Positions 52,377-60,913 of a stretch of DNA of 64,000 nucleotides are shown one piece after another (position 1 is the first letter of the stretch; every line of letters begins with the position of its first letter). Both the position numbers and the translations under genes were made by a program. Source of the stretch: Algoriphagus boseongensis. Lineage in GTDB: Bacteria > Bacteroidota > Bacteroidia > Cytophagales > Cyclobacteriaceae. The DNA lies in NCBI RefSeq assembly GCF_004362805.1, contig NZ_SNYF01000005.1:603788-667787 (forward strand), in the 5' to 3' direction. The notes beneath the pieces were generated by a model. That model searched no databases. It was not told where the DNA came from and worked only from the letters and a program-made list of their open reading frames with translations.

Positions 52377-53621
52377 ATGAAAGAAAGGATTTACATCGTT
52401 GGAGCGGGAATATCAGGATTGATTGCAGCTCTTGAACTTGAAAAAGCGGGATATTCCCCGATCATCTTAGAATCCAATTCTACTGTCGGTGGGAGAATGA
52501 AAACTGATGAGAAAGACGGTTTCCTGCTAGACCATGGTTTTCAAGTTTTAAATACGGCCTATCCAGAAGCTAAAAAATATCTTGATTACGAAGCTCTTCA
52601 CCTTAAAACCTTTGATCCTGGAGCAGTGATTTTTAATGGGAAAGAATCCTATATGATTTCTGATCCTATTCGGAATCCCTTGAAAATCGTCGGCATGGCA
52701 TTTTCTCAAGTGGGTACTTTATTGGATAAGGTCAAAATGTTTTCCCTGACCCAAGAGCTGAAAAAGAAGTCACTTCAGGATATTTTCAATTCTCCTTCAG
52801 TTCCCACTTTGCAGTATTTAGAGGATTATGGATTTTCTAAACAGATTATTCACAATTTTTTCAAGCCATTCTTTAGAGGAATCTTCTTAGAAAAGCATTT
52901 GAATACTTCTTCCAGAATGTTTGAGTTTGTTTTCAAAATGTTTGCCCTTGGAAAAGCCGCGGTACCAGAAAAAGGAATGGGAGAAATTCCCAAAATGTTG
53001 AGAAAGCAGTTGAGTACTACCCAGATTTACTTTGATTCTCCAGTAAAGGAAATTTTTGGAAATGAGATTGAATTGGAAAATGGGGAAAAGCTAGAAGCCG
53101 ATCGAATCATTGTCGCTGTGCAACCTGATCGAATTATGAAGCAGTTGCAAGGACAATTTGGCAAACCTCATTCCGTGATCAATCTTTATTTTTCTTTGCA
53201 AAGATCATTTATTGCCCGACCAATGATTGGCTTGGTTACCGGAGAAGGTTTGGTCAATAATATTGTATTTATGAACGATGTCTCTTCTGCCTATTCAATA
53301 AATGGAAGAGCGCTCCTTTCAGTTACAGTTTTGGAAAGTGAACTTTCCTCAGAAGAGTTGATCCCAAAAGTAAAAGAAGAGCTACAATCAATTTCAGGAG
53401 TTAATGCTGAATATTTCCAGTTTGTTCACTCATACACCATTTCCTATGCCCTTCCAAAGGTAGACGACATGAAGTACGAGGTGCCGATTACTGAAACCAA
53501 AATCACAGATAAGGTATATTTGGCCGGGGATTATTTGCTCAATGGATCTATCAATGCCGCCATGACTTCAGGAAGAATAGCCGCAGAGGCTGTGATTCAT
53601 TCCTTCATGCAAACGCATTAA
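52377..53621 (+). CDS. FAD-dependent amine-oxidase/desaturase-like oxidoreductase
   Basis: The 414-residue cytoplasmic flavoprotein begins with the dinucleotide motif IVGAGISGLIAALELEKAG and continues with ESNSTVGGRMKTDE and FLLDHGFQVLNTAYP, as in protoporphyrinogen oxidase and carotenoid desaturase relatives. The C-terminal FAD block is VYLAGDYLLNGSINAAMTSGR. The reaction cannot be assigned; a carotenoid or other isoprenoid substrate is possible. Its stop codon overlaps the stop of the convergent ThuA gene by three bases. Confidence 0.85.
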   Translation: MKERIYIVGAGISGLIAALELEKAGYSPIILESNSTVGGRMKTDEKDGFLLDHGFQVLNTAYPEAKKYLDYEALHLKTFDPGAVIFNGKESYMISDPIRNPLKIVGMAFSQVGTLLDKVKMFSLTQELKKKSLQDIFNSPSVPTLQYLEDYGFSKQIIHNFFKPFFRGIFLEKHLNTSSRMFEFVFKMFALGKAAVPEKGMGEIPKMLRKQLSTTQIYFDSPVKEIFGNEIELENGEKLEADRIIVAVQPDRIMKQLQGQFGKPHSVINLYFSLQRSFIARPMIGLVTGEGLVNNIVFMNDVSSAYSINGRALLSVTVLESELSSEELIPKVKEELQSISGVNAEYFQFVHSYTISYALPKVDDMKYEVPITETKITDKVYLAGDYLLNGSINAAMTSGRIAAEAVIHSFMQTH

Positions 53622-54550
53622 TCCAATTTCCCAATTGGAGTTTCATCGCAATTCACATCTCCAGCCACATATTGTAATCCATTGAGATAGAATTGAAGCA
53701 GTTGAGGATTGTAGAAACTTTGGGCATTGTGAGAGGGTGAAGCATACATTACTTTTCCTTTGCCTTCTGGGCGAATCCAGGAAACGTAGGTTTTACCAGT
53801 AGTTTTTTCTTGACCCTTTCTTTGGCTCTTGATTTCTGCATTATTGAAATACATCAAAGGTCTGAAATCCCCCTCTGCATAGGCATTTTTATAAAAATAC
53901 GGCTCATCTGTATGGTTGAAACCCTCAGGAGCGAAGTGAGCGACTAGTGGATGTTTAGGGTCTTCTAACCTCACTTGGAAAGCCTGCTGAACAGGATGGT
54001 AATCAAAGCTTCCTCCCAAAAGTCTGCTGAAATCCCAGGAATTATTGAAGGTGGTATTCCCTCCATGCAAGACCAATAATCCTCCTCCGTTTTTCACAAA
54101 GTCCAAAAGGTTAGCTTCCAATTCTTTGGCTTTCTTCATCAATATCACAGAGTCCTCTTTGGATTCTTCTCTCAGCTTATCCCAAAATAGATTTCTATGA
54201 TCTGGTTTGGAACAGGTGTTATTTAAAACTATGACATCATATTTTTTGAGATTGCTTTTTTCAAATTCCATGATGTCTTTACTCCCGGAGACAGTAAAAG
54301 CCCCACTTTTTTCTCCGACGATTTTTACCATTTCTTCGGTATGAGGGATGACCCAATGTTTGAATCCTGTGTGAAGGGAAAACACCAACACGTTTTTCTT
54401 TTTGTTGAATGGAAAAGCTGTTTTTGAAGGAGCCAAAGATTGGATTTTATCTTTCCAAGCCTGATCTAAAGTGACTTCCTGTAGGCCTTGGCCATAGCTG
54501 AAATGGATCGAAATAAAGAAAACGATTCCGTAGAAAAACTTCCTGTTCAT
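53618..54550 (-). CDS. Secreted ThuA-domain (trehalose-utilisation-like) protein
   Basis: The 310-residue protein has a signal peptide (MNRKFFYGIVFFISIHFSYGQ) and one ThuA domain, a glutamine-amidotransferase-like fold. The blocks NVLVFSLHTGFKHWVIP, YDVIVLNNTCSK, GGGLLVLHGGNTTF and GFNHTDEPYFY fit the family. ThuA domains act in sugar catabolism with Gfo/Idh/MocA dehydrogenases, although their reaction is unclear. It is divergent from the DUF6807/oxidoreductase genes across an 81-base gap containing nested inverted repeats, consistent with joint control. Confidence 0.87.
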   Translation of the reverse strand: MNRKFFYGIVFFISIHFSYGQGLQEVTLDQAWKDKIQSLAPSKTAFPFNKKKNVLVFSLHTGFKHWVIPHTEEMVKIVGEKSGAFTVSGSKDIMEFEKSNLKKYDVIVLNNTCSKPDHRNLFWDKLREESKEDSVILMKKAKELEANLLDFVKNGGGLLVLHGGNTTFNNSWDFSRLLGGSFDYHPVQQAFQVRLEDPKHPLVAHFAPEGFNHTDEPYFYKNAYAEGDFRPLMYFNNAEIKSQRKGQEKTTGKTYVSWIRPEGKGKVMYASPSHNAQSFYNPQLLQFYLNGLQYVAGDVNCDETPIGKLD

Positions 54551-54551
54551 G

Positions 54552-54621
54552 GGTTATTGGGTTGAAATGCTCAGTCCTTCTTGAAGATTTTAATAACTTC
54601 AAAACTACAAGCCCAATAACC
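54552..54621. promoter_or_regulatory. Nested inverted repeats in the divergent ThuA/DUF6807 gap
   Basis: The outer repeat GGTTATTGGG (54552-54561) / CCCAATAACC (54612-54621) is a perfect 10-bp pair. It almost abuts the ThuA start codon and lies ten bases before the DUF6807 start codon. An inner repeat TTGAAG (54581-54586) / CTTCAA (54597-54602) is centred on nearly the same point. This symmetric layout suggests an operator or cruciform controlling both directions. Confidence 0.5.
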
Positions 54622-54631
54622 TTAATTTTCT

Positions 54632-55600
54632 ATGTGTTTCAAAAGAATTTTACTGAGTGCAGCCGTTTTCCTTCTTTTTTCTACGCTATCGTTTTCGCAA
54701 AAGGTAGATTTAAAGGAGACCGCTACCGGAGTGGATTTTTATTTGGGAAGTCAAAAAGTTCTTACTTATCAGACTGCCAAAGTTCTGGTGCCAGAAGGAG
54801 TGAAGGAAGCCTTTAGCAAATCTGGCTTTATCCATCCCATTACCAGTCCGAGTGGTCAGGTGTTGAGCAGGATTCAACCTAAGGATCATTACCACCATTA
54901 TGGGATTTGGGGACCTTGGACCAGAGCCACTATCAGTGGGAGAGAAGTGGATTTTTGGAACTTGGGTGATGAAAAAGGAAGAGTGGATTTTTCCCACATT
55001 CTTTCCAAAAAAATGGCCGGAGGTGCAGCTGAACTCAATGTTCGACAAAATCATATCGATCTCAAAGCTCCAGAATCTGAGAAATTGGCAATAGAAGAGG
55101 ATTTGAGAATCAAGCTGAAGCCAGCGGATAAAGGGAGATATATGGTGGATTACACCACCACAATTTTCACCAAAATCTCAGGAGGAATATTATTGGATGA
55201 TTATCGATATGGGGGTGGAATTGGCTTTAGAGCAACTGAAGTTTGGGGAGATGCCAATAGCCAGATTTTGACTTCTGAAGGTAAAGATCGAAAGAATGCT
55301 GATGGTACTGAAGCGAAGTGGGTGATGGTAAAAGGCAAAACATCGGCACCTCAAGGTCAAAGTGGAATTCTTTTCCTCAGCCACAACACCAATAAATCAC
55401 ATCCGGAGCCGCTTAGAGTTTGGCCAGTAGGACAATACAACGGTGAAGGAAATGTCTTCATTGAGTTTTGTCCTATCCGAAATGAATCATGGGAACTTCA
55501 ACCGAATAACCGATACACTTTAAAATACAGAATCATCGTCTTCGATGGAGATTTGACCGCCGAGGAGGCAGAATCTTATTGGAGAGCTTTTGTGAAATAA
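54632..55600 (+). CDS. Secreted DUF6807 (PmoA-like) protein
   Basis: The 322-residue protein has a signal peptide (KRILLSAAVFLLFSTLSFSQ) and a single beta-rich domain of the DUF6807 family. The histidine-rich motif KDHYHHYGIWGPW near residue 90 and FWNLGDEKGRVDF are family hallmarks; YRYGGGIGFRA and FIEFCPIRN follow. The family is often beside Gfo/Idh/MocA dehydrogenases and ThuA proteins in carbohydrate loci. The HYHHYG histidines could bind a metal or sugar. The function is unknown. It is 25 bases upstream of the Tat-exported oxidoreductase and in the same operon. Confidence 0.82.
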   Translation: MCFKRILLSAAVFLLFSTLSFSQKVDLKETATGVDFYLGSQKVLTYQTAKVLVPEGVKEAFSKSGFIHPITSPSGQVLSRIQPKDHYHHYGIWGPWTRATISGREVDFWNLGDEKGRVDFSHILSKKMAGGAAELNVRQNHIDLKAPESEKLAIEEDLRIKLKPADKGRYMVDYTTTIFTKISGGILLDDYRYGGGIGFRATEVWGDANSQILTSEGKDRKNADGTEAKWVMVKGKTSAPQGQSGILFLSHNTNKSHPEPLRVWPVGQYNGEGNVFIEFCPIRNESWELQPNNRYTLKYRIIVFDGDLTAEEAESYWRAFVK

Positions 55601-55625
55601 CCACTTCAATAAACCTGATTGACTT

Positions 55626-56996
55626 ATGGAAAGAAGAGATTTTATGAAAAAATCAGCTGTAGCTGCCGCTGCCTTTGGTTTTCCTACTATTGTCCCAGCC
55701 TCTGTTTTTGGGAAAAACGCACCAAGCAATAAAATAAATATAGGGCAGATAGGTTGTGGTCGAATTGCCCGAGACCATGATCTTCCCGGCACATGGAGAC
55801 ATGATGTGGCTAGAATTGTAGCTGTATCGGATGTGGATAGCAAAAGAATGGCCGATGGTAAAAAGTATATCGAAGAGTACTACACCAAGAAAATGGGAAG
55901 TCCTTATTTGGATGTGAAACAATACGGGGACTATCGTGAAATGCTTTTGAATAAAGACATCGATGCGGTGATTATTTCTACTCCGGATCATTGGCATTCT
56001 CAACCTGCCATGGAAGCTGCCTTGGCTGGAAAGCATATTTATGTACAGAAACCTACCTCTTTGACAATAAAGGAAGGCAGGCAATTGGTGGAGGTAGTCA
56101 ATAAAACTGGAGTGGTTTTGCAACTCGGAACTCAGCAGCGTTCGAGTGAGCAATTTCGAATCGCAGCAGAATTAGTTCGAAACGGAAGGATTGGAAAACT
56201 TCATACCGTAAGAATCGGGCTTCCTGGAGATCCTTCTGGTCCTGATGCACCTCCAATGCCTATTCCTTCCAGTCTCAATTATGAAATGTGGCTTGGATCA
56301 ACTCCTGAGATTCCTTATTCTGAAATAGGAGTCCATCCCCAAAACGACTACAGTCGCCCGGGTTGGCTGAGACATGAGAATTATGGTGCTGGAATGATAA
56401 CTGGTTGGGGCCAACATCACTTTGATTCTGCAGCTTGGGGAATGGATACCGAATTGACCGGGCCAAGATATATTGAGGCAGTGGCTGAATTTCCTCGTTC
56501 TGGTTTTTGGAATGTGCATGGAGACTTCATGGTCAAAGCAGAATATGACAATGGGGTTATGATGCTTACTTCCGGAGGATATCCAAACGGGATTCGCTAT
56601 GAAGGAACTGAAGGTTGGATTTGGGTTTCAAGGGGAAATTATGTGGCGTCTTCTTCCGATCCTGTTGCTCAGGGAAATAATGCCAAGGCTTTGGACGCTT
56701 CAGATCCAAAAATTCTAACTTCTCAATTGGGAGAAAATGAAATCCATTTGACCCGTAGTGATGAGCATCATGGCAATTGGCTGGAAGCTATTCAAGGTAA
56801 TGCTGAATTGCTTTCTCCTGTTGAAATTGGGCATAGAGCATGTTCAGTTTGTCTGATCAGTCACATTGCTATGAAAATGGGAAGAAAACTGGCTTGGGAT
56901 CCGGTGAAGGAAGAATTTATCAATGATCCAGAAGCAAATTCCCACCTAAGTAGACCTCAAAGAAGACCTTGGGGAACTGATTATGTGAAAGTATAA
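55626..56996 (+). CDS. Tat-exported Gfo/Idh/MocA-family oxidoreductase
   Basis: The 456-residue protein has a twin-arginine signal (MERRDFMKKSAVAAAAFG) and so is exported folded with bound cofactor. The Rossmann domain begins INIGQIGCGRIARDHD, and the catalytic lysine motif reads VQKPTS where EKP is usual. The C-terminal sugar-binding domain includes GWGQHHFDSAAWGM with likely catalytic histidines. Such periplasmic enzymes oxidise sugar hydroxyls, for example to 3-keto-glycosides, with tightly bound NAD. It lies between the DUF6807 gene and a lipoprotein paralogue. Confidence 0.88.
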   Translation: MERRDFMKKSAVAAAAFGFPTIVPASVFGKNAPSNKINIGQIGCGRIARDHDLPGTWRHDVARIVAVSDVDSKRMADGKKYIEEYYTKKMGSPYLDVKQYGDYREMLLNKDIDAVIISTPDHWHSQPAMEAALAGKHIYVQKPTSLTIKEGRQLVEVVNKTGVVLQLGTQQRSSEQFRIAAELVRNGRIGKLHTVRIGLPGDPSGPDAPPMPIPSSLNYEMWLGSTPEIPYSEIGVHPQNDYSRPGWLRHENYGAGMITGWGQHHFDSAAWGMDTELTGPRYIEAVAEFPRSGFWNVHGDFMVKAEYDNGVMMLTSGGYPNGIRYEGTEGWIWVSRGNYVASSSDPVAQGNNAKALDASDPKILTSQLGENEIHLTRSDEHHGNWLEAIQGNAELLSPVEIGHRACSVCLISHIAMKMGRKLAWDPVKEEFINDPEANSHLSRPQRRPWGTDYVKV

Positions 56997-57036
56997 TTTG
57001 CAGACAAAATCAATATTCTTAAAAATCTAACTGATT

Positions 57037-58410
57037 ATGCTGAATAAGCTAATTCTAGCTGCTTTTTGTGGGTGGTTGATATTTTCCTGTAGTCCAAAAG
57101 AAATGAATACTGAAAACCAAGCAGATAATTCAAAAGTCAGGATTATGACTTTGGATCCTGGGCACTTTCATGCTGGGTTGATTCATAAATCCATGTATCC
57201 CGATGTAGACTCTACGGTTTACATATTTGCCCCCGAAGGTCCAGAGCTAAAGGATCATCTCAATCGCTTGGCATCCTACAATAATCGTCCTGAAAATCCC
57301 ACAGCTTGGAATCTGGAGGTTTACACAGGTCCTGACTATTTGAAAAAGATGATTGATCAAAAGCCAGGGAATGTGATGATGGTGGCTGGAAAAAACGATC
57401 TGAAAATTGATTACATCCTGGCTGCTGTACAAAATGGTATACATGTCTATGCCGACAAACCACTGGTGATCAATAAGGAAGGTTTTCAAAAGTTGAAAAA
57501 GGCCTTTGAGGTAGCGGGAGAAAAGAACTTATTGCTCTACGATATCATGACAGAGCGATTTGAGATCACCACTTTGCTTCAGCGTGAACTTTCCAGAATT
57601 CCTGAAGTATTTGGTGAGCTTGAAACAGGCACCCCAGAAAATCCAGCAATTTCCAAGGAATCGGTTCATCATTTCTTCAAATATGTTTCTGGAGCACCCT
57701 TAATCCGACCTGATTGGTTTTTTGATGTGGAAAAAGAAGGAGACGGAATTGTAGATGTAACCACCCATTTGGTTGATTTAGTGCAATGGGAAGCCTTTCC
57801 GGAGGTTACTTTAGACTCCTCAGACGTAGAAATGCTGTCAGCAAAGAGATGGCCTACGGTCCTTTCTTTGGAAGAATATCAAAAAGTAACTGGGAAAAAT
57901 GAGTATTCTGATTTTCTCGGAAAAAGTGTCAAGGATGGGAAATTGGAAGTTTTCTCGAATGGAGAAATGAATTATACTCTAAAAGGAAAACATGCGAAAG
58001 TCAGTGTGATTTGGAATTTTCAAGCGCCAGAAGGTGCCGGTGATACACATTACAGCATGATGAGGGGAACTAAGGCAAATCTTATTATTCGTCAAGGAGA
58101 GGCTGAAAATTACAGACCTGCTTTATATGTGAAATTACTTGACAAAAATGATGGGGCTCTTGAAAAAGCTATTCAGGAAACCTTACAGAGTAAGTATACT
58201 GGATTAACTCTTCAAAAAATGGCCAATGGAGAATATCAGGTTATGATTCCTGATTCTTATCACAATGGACACGAAGCGCATTTTGCCCAAGTGACAGAGA
58301 AGTTTCTCGAGTATCTGAAAAATGGAAATATGCCTTCTTGGGAAGTTCCGAACATGATTACCAAATATTACACCACCACCTTGGCAAGGGAATTTGCTTT
58401 AAAGCCTTAA
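57037..58410 (+). CDS. Lipoprotein Gfo/Idh/MocA-family oxidoreductase
   Basis: The 457-residue protein has a lipoprotein signal (LILAAFCGWLIFSC), so it should be anchored in the periplasm. The Rossmann part is divergent (MTLDPGHFHAGLIHKSMYP instead of a clear GxGxxG), but MMVAGKNDLK, VYADKPLVI with the catalytic lysine and GDGIVDVTTHLVDLVQWEAFP identify the family. It follows the Tat-exported paralogue by 40 bases, and the two may oxidise and reduce the same sugar or glycoside in turn. The next gene begins inside a hairpin that could terminate this transcript. Confidence 0.82.
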   Translation: MLNKLILAAFCGWLIFSCSPKEMNTENQADNSKVRIMTLDPGHFHAGLIHKSMYPDVDSTVYIFAPEGPELKDHLNRLASYNNRPENPTAWNLEVYTGPDYLKKMIDQKPGNVMMVAGKNDLKIDYILAAVQNGIHVYADKPLVINKEGFQKLKKAFEVAGEKNLLLYDIMTERFEITTLLQRELSRIPEVFGELETGTPENPAISKESVHHFFKYVSGAPLIRPDWFFDVEKEGDGIVDVTTHLVDLVQWEAFPEVTLDSSDVEMLSAKRWPTVLSLEEYQKVTGKNEYSDFLGKSVKDGKLEVFSNGEMNYTLKGKHAKVSVIWNFQAPEGAGDTHYSMMRGTKANLIIRQGEAENYRPALYVKLLDKNDGALEKAIQETLQSKYTGLTLQKMANGEYQVMIPDSYHNGHEAHFAQVTEKFLEYLKNGNMPSWEVPNMITKYYTTTLAREFALKP

Positions 58411-58424
58411 AGTAAAACAGTATC

Positions 58425-58468
58425 GGGCATAGGAGGTTGTATCTAAAATAATCCTCCTATGCCCTTTT
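58425..58468 (+). promoter_or_regulatory. Terminator-like hairpin containing the start codon of the next gene
   Basis: GGGCATAGGAGG (58425-58436) and CCTCCTATGCCC (58453-58464) are perfect 12-bp complements with a 16-base loop, followed by TTTT. The ATG of the next gene (58459-58461) lies inside the 3' arm. It can act as the terminator of the oxidoreductase operon and would also hide the start codon in any read-through RNA. Confidence 0.7.
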
Positions 58469-59865
58469 CTCCAGCTGAGAACAAACCTAAACTCAAAGTC
58501 GCCATAGCAGGTGCAGGAGGATATATAGGGAGCTGGTTCATTGAGCAGTTCAAGGATAAATACCACCTAATAGGTTTAAGCCGGAAAAAAGTAAAATCAA
58601 ATCCCTATCCTGAAGTAGAATGGAGGCAGGTAGAATTGTATTCCATTACTTCCACAGTTGAGGCGCTCAAAGGTGTGGATGTGGCCATTTATTTGGTGCA
58701 CTCTATGAATGCCTCTACGAGATTGAATCAGGGGAGTTTTGAGGATACAGACTTGCTATTAGCCGATAATTTCAGTCGGGCAGCTGAGCTTACGGATGTC
58801 AAGCAAATCATTTACTTGGGTGGATTGATTCCTGATGAACCTGAGGAGGAGCTTTCCCGACACCTCAAAAGCCGATTGGAAGTAGAGAAGACTCTTGGTT
58901 CTAGAAAGGCAAAATTCACTGCACTGCGAGCTTCGATCATTGTTGGACCCGGAGGGTCTAGCTTTGACATGATTCGAAATCTGATCAATAGACTTCCTGT
59001 ACTGATGTGTCCCAAGTGGACAGAATCCTTGACCCAACCCATTTCTTTGAGGGACACTTTGGATATTTTGGATACCAGCATTGGAAATCCTAACCTATTC
59101 AATAAAATCATTGAAATAGGAAGTCCTGAAGTAATGTCCTATAAAGAGATGCTGAAGCGAACGGCTGAGGTAATGGGGAAAAAGAGGTTGGTTTTCTCGG
59201 TACCTGTGTTTTCCTTGGGTCTAAGCAAATTTTGGGTAGGGCTTTTTGGGGATAGTCCTCCTCAGTTGGTTTCTCCTTTGGTAGAAAGCTTAAGACATCA
59301 GCTAACAGTAAATCAGAAGTACGCATTTAAGGAGAAGGAAATTGATTTTCTGGATTATGAAGAATCTGTGAAAATTGCTTTATCCTCAAATCAACGGCCT
59401 AAACTCCCGACTTTTTATAAGAAGAAAGGGGTAAAAAACACGGTTAGATCCATTCAGAGAATTCCCAATTTCAACCAAAATTCAGCCCTTTGGGTAGCGA
59501 AAAGGTATAAAATCTGGCTTCCAAGCTATTTCCGATTTCTTATTCGGGGGATTTCTTCCAGCACCGGGGATATTGGATTTTATCTGCTTTGGTTCAAAAA
59601 GCCCATGCTTCAATTGACTCTTATTCCAGATAGAAGCGATCATCAAAGACAGTTGTTTTACATTACAGGAGGCTGGCTGGTCAAGCGTTTTGATTATGGA
59701 TGGTTGGAGTTCAGGGAAGTCCTAGACAGTCGATATATTCTTACCGCCATTCATGAATTTGTTCCCCGGCTTCCGTGGATTATTTATATCAATACCCAAG
59801 CAAGAATGCATCTTTGGGTCATGAATAGTTTTAGAAAGTATTTAGAAAAAAAGTCCGAAAATTAA
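58459..59865 (+). CDS. NAD(P)-binding SDR-like protein with DUF2867-like C-terminus
   Basis: The 468-residue protein has an atypical short-chain dehydrogenase domain (VAIAGAGGYIGSWFIEQF, DVAIYLVHSMNA, QIIYLGGLIPD, TALRASIIVGPGGSSFDMI read in parts) of about 290 residues. A C-terminal domain of about 150 residues resembles DUF2867 (FYLLWFKKPMLQLTLIPD, YITGGWLVKRFDYGWLEFR). The catalytic Y-x3-K is not evident. It may bind NAD(P) to sense or modify a small molecule. No other start codon precedes the Rossmann glycines, so translation from the ATG inside the hairpin seems necessary. Confidence 0.78.
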   Translation: MPFSPAENKPKLKVAIAGAGGYIGSWFIEQFKDKYHLIGLSRKKVKSNPYPEVEWRQVELYSITSTVEALKGVDVAIYLVHSMNASTRLNQGSFEDTDLLLADNFSRAAELTDVKQIIYLGGLIPDEPEEELSRHLKSRLEVEKTLGSRKAKFTALRASIIVGPGGSSFDMIRNLINRLPVLMCPKWTESLTQPISLRDTLDILDTSIGNPNLFNKIIEIGSPEVMSYKEMLKRTAEVMGKKRLVFSVPVFSLGLSKFWVGLFGDSPPQLVSPLVESLRHQLTVNQKYAFKEKEIDFLDYEESVKIALSSNQRPKLPTFYKKKGVKNTVRSIQRIPNFNQNSALWVAKRYKIWLPSYFRFLIRGISSSTGDIGFYLLWFKKPMLQLTLIPDRSDHQRQLFYITGGWLVKRFDYGWLEFREVLDSRYILTAIHEFVPRLPWIIYINTQARMHLWVMNSFRKYLEKKSEN

Positions 59866-59928
59866 CCCAGAGATTAAGCTTTCTTCTCATTTAACTCGTA
59901 GCTTAAGCTATCAAACTCAACCAACAAA

Positions 59929-60876
59929 ATGAAAAATTTACTCTTCAAAAACGGAGATCAATTACCTATAGTAGGCCTTGGAACCTGGAAAAGTAAGCCG
60001 GGAGAGGTCCGTCAAGCAGTTTATTGGGCTATAGAAGCTGGATATCGTCATTTGGATTGTGCTGCCATTTACCAGAATGAAAATGAGGTAGGTCAGGGAA
60101 TTACCGATGCCTTGGCTGATGGATTGGTGAAAAGAAAGGACCTGTTTATCACTTCTAAGTTGTGGAATGATTCTCATCGACATGAGGATGTTCGTCCTGC
60201 TTTGGAAACTTCTTTAAACAAGTTAAGACTTGATTATTTGGATTTATACCTGATTCACTGGCCGATCGCGTTCAAGCCTGGGGTTGGTTTTGCCAAAAAT
60301 CGGGAAGATTATTTTACCTATCAGGATGTTCCGCTTACCCAGACTTGGGAAGCGATGCAGGAGCAAAAAGAATCCGGCTTGGCTCATCATATTGGGGTTT
60401 CCAATTTTAATGAAGATAAGTTAAAGTTGATTTTAGCCATGGATGGGGATAAACCTGAAATGAATCAAATCGAACTCCATCCATTTTTACCACAGGAAAA
60501 GCTGGTGAATTTCTGCGCTGAAAATGGAATTCTATTGACAGCCTATTCCCCATTGGGTTCTCCTGATTCCAGAGCAGAAAGACATAACAATGACCCTCGA
60601 TTATTGGAAAATCCAGTGGTGATCGAAATTGCTAAAAAACATGGAGTCGGAGCAGGAGAGGTGTTGATCGCTTACTCAGTGGCACGTGATATAGCCGTTA
60701 TTCCTAAATCAATCAATAAAGAAAGAATCATTTCTAATTTCAAAGCCGCTGACTTGCCATTGGATTCTCAGGATATAAAGCAGCTTAGGGAAATCGGTGT
60801 TTCTCATCGGTTTATCGATGGCAGTTTTTTCACCGGGCCTCAGAGTCCGTACAAAATATCGGATCTATTTCAGTGA
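59929..60876 (+). CDS. Aldo/keto reductase
   Basis: The 315-residue NADPH-dependent reductase has the AKR tetrad D43, Y48, K77 and H110 (LDCAAIYQNE, TSKLWN, LIHWP). The coenzyme-binding end is IPKSINKERIISNF. The length and the GLGTWKS opening match aldose-reductase-like AKRs. It reduces aldehydes or ketones; the substrate is unknown. It lies 63 bases after the SDR-like gene and is closed by a strong bidirectional terminator. Confidence 0.92.
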   Translation: MKNLLFKNGDQLPIVGLGTWKSKPGEVRQAVYWAIEAGYRHLDCAAIYQNENEVGQGITDALADGLVKRKDLFITSKLWNDSHRHEDVRPALETSLNKLRLDYLDLYLIHWPIAFKPGVGFAKNREDYFTYQDVPLTQTWEAMQEQKESGLAHHIGVSNFNEDKLKLILAMDGDKPEMNQIELHPFLPQEKLVNFCAENGILLTAYSPLGSPDSRAERHNNDPRLLENPVVIEIAKKHGVGAGEVLIAYSVARDIAVIPKSINKERIISNFKAADLPLDSQDIKQLREIGVSHRFIDGSFFTGPQSPYKISDLFQ

Positions 60877-60881
60877 AAGCT

Positions 60882-60911
60882 AAAAAGCCTGACCATTTGG
60901 TCAGGCTTTTT
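60882..60911. terminator. Bidirectional terminator
   Basis: AAAAAGCCTGACCA (60882-60895) and TGGTCAGGCTTTTT (60898-60911) form a perfect 14-bp stem with a 2-base loop and A/T tails. It lies six bases after the aldo/keto reductase stop codon and two before that of the convergent gene. Confidence 0.88.
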
Positions 60912-60913
60912 GA

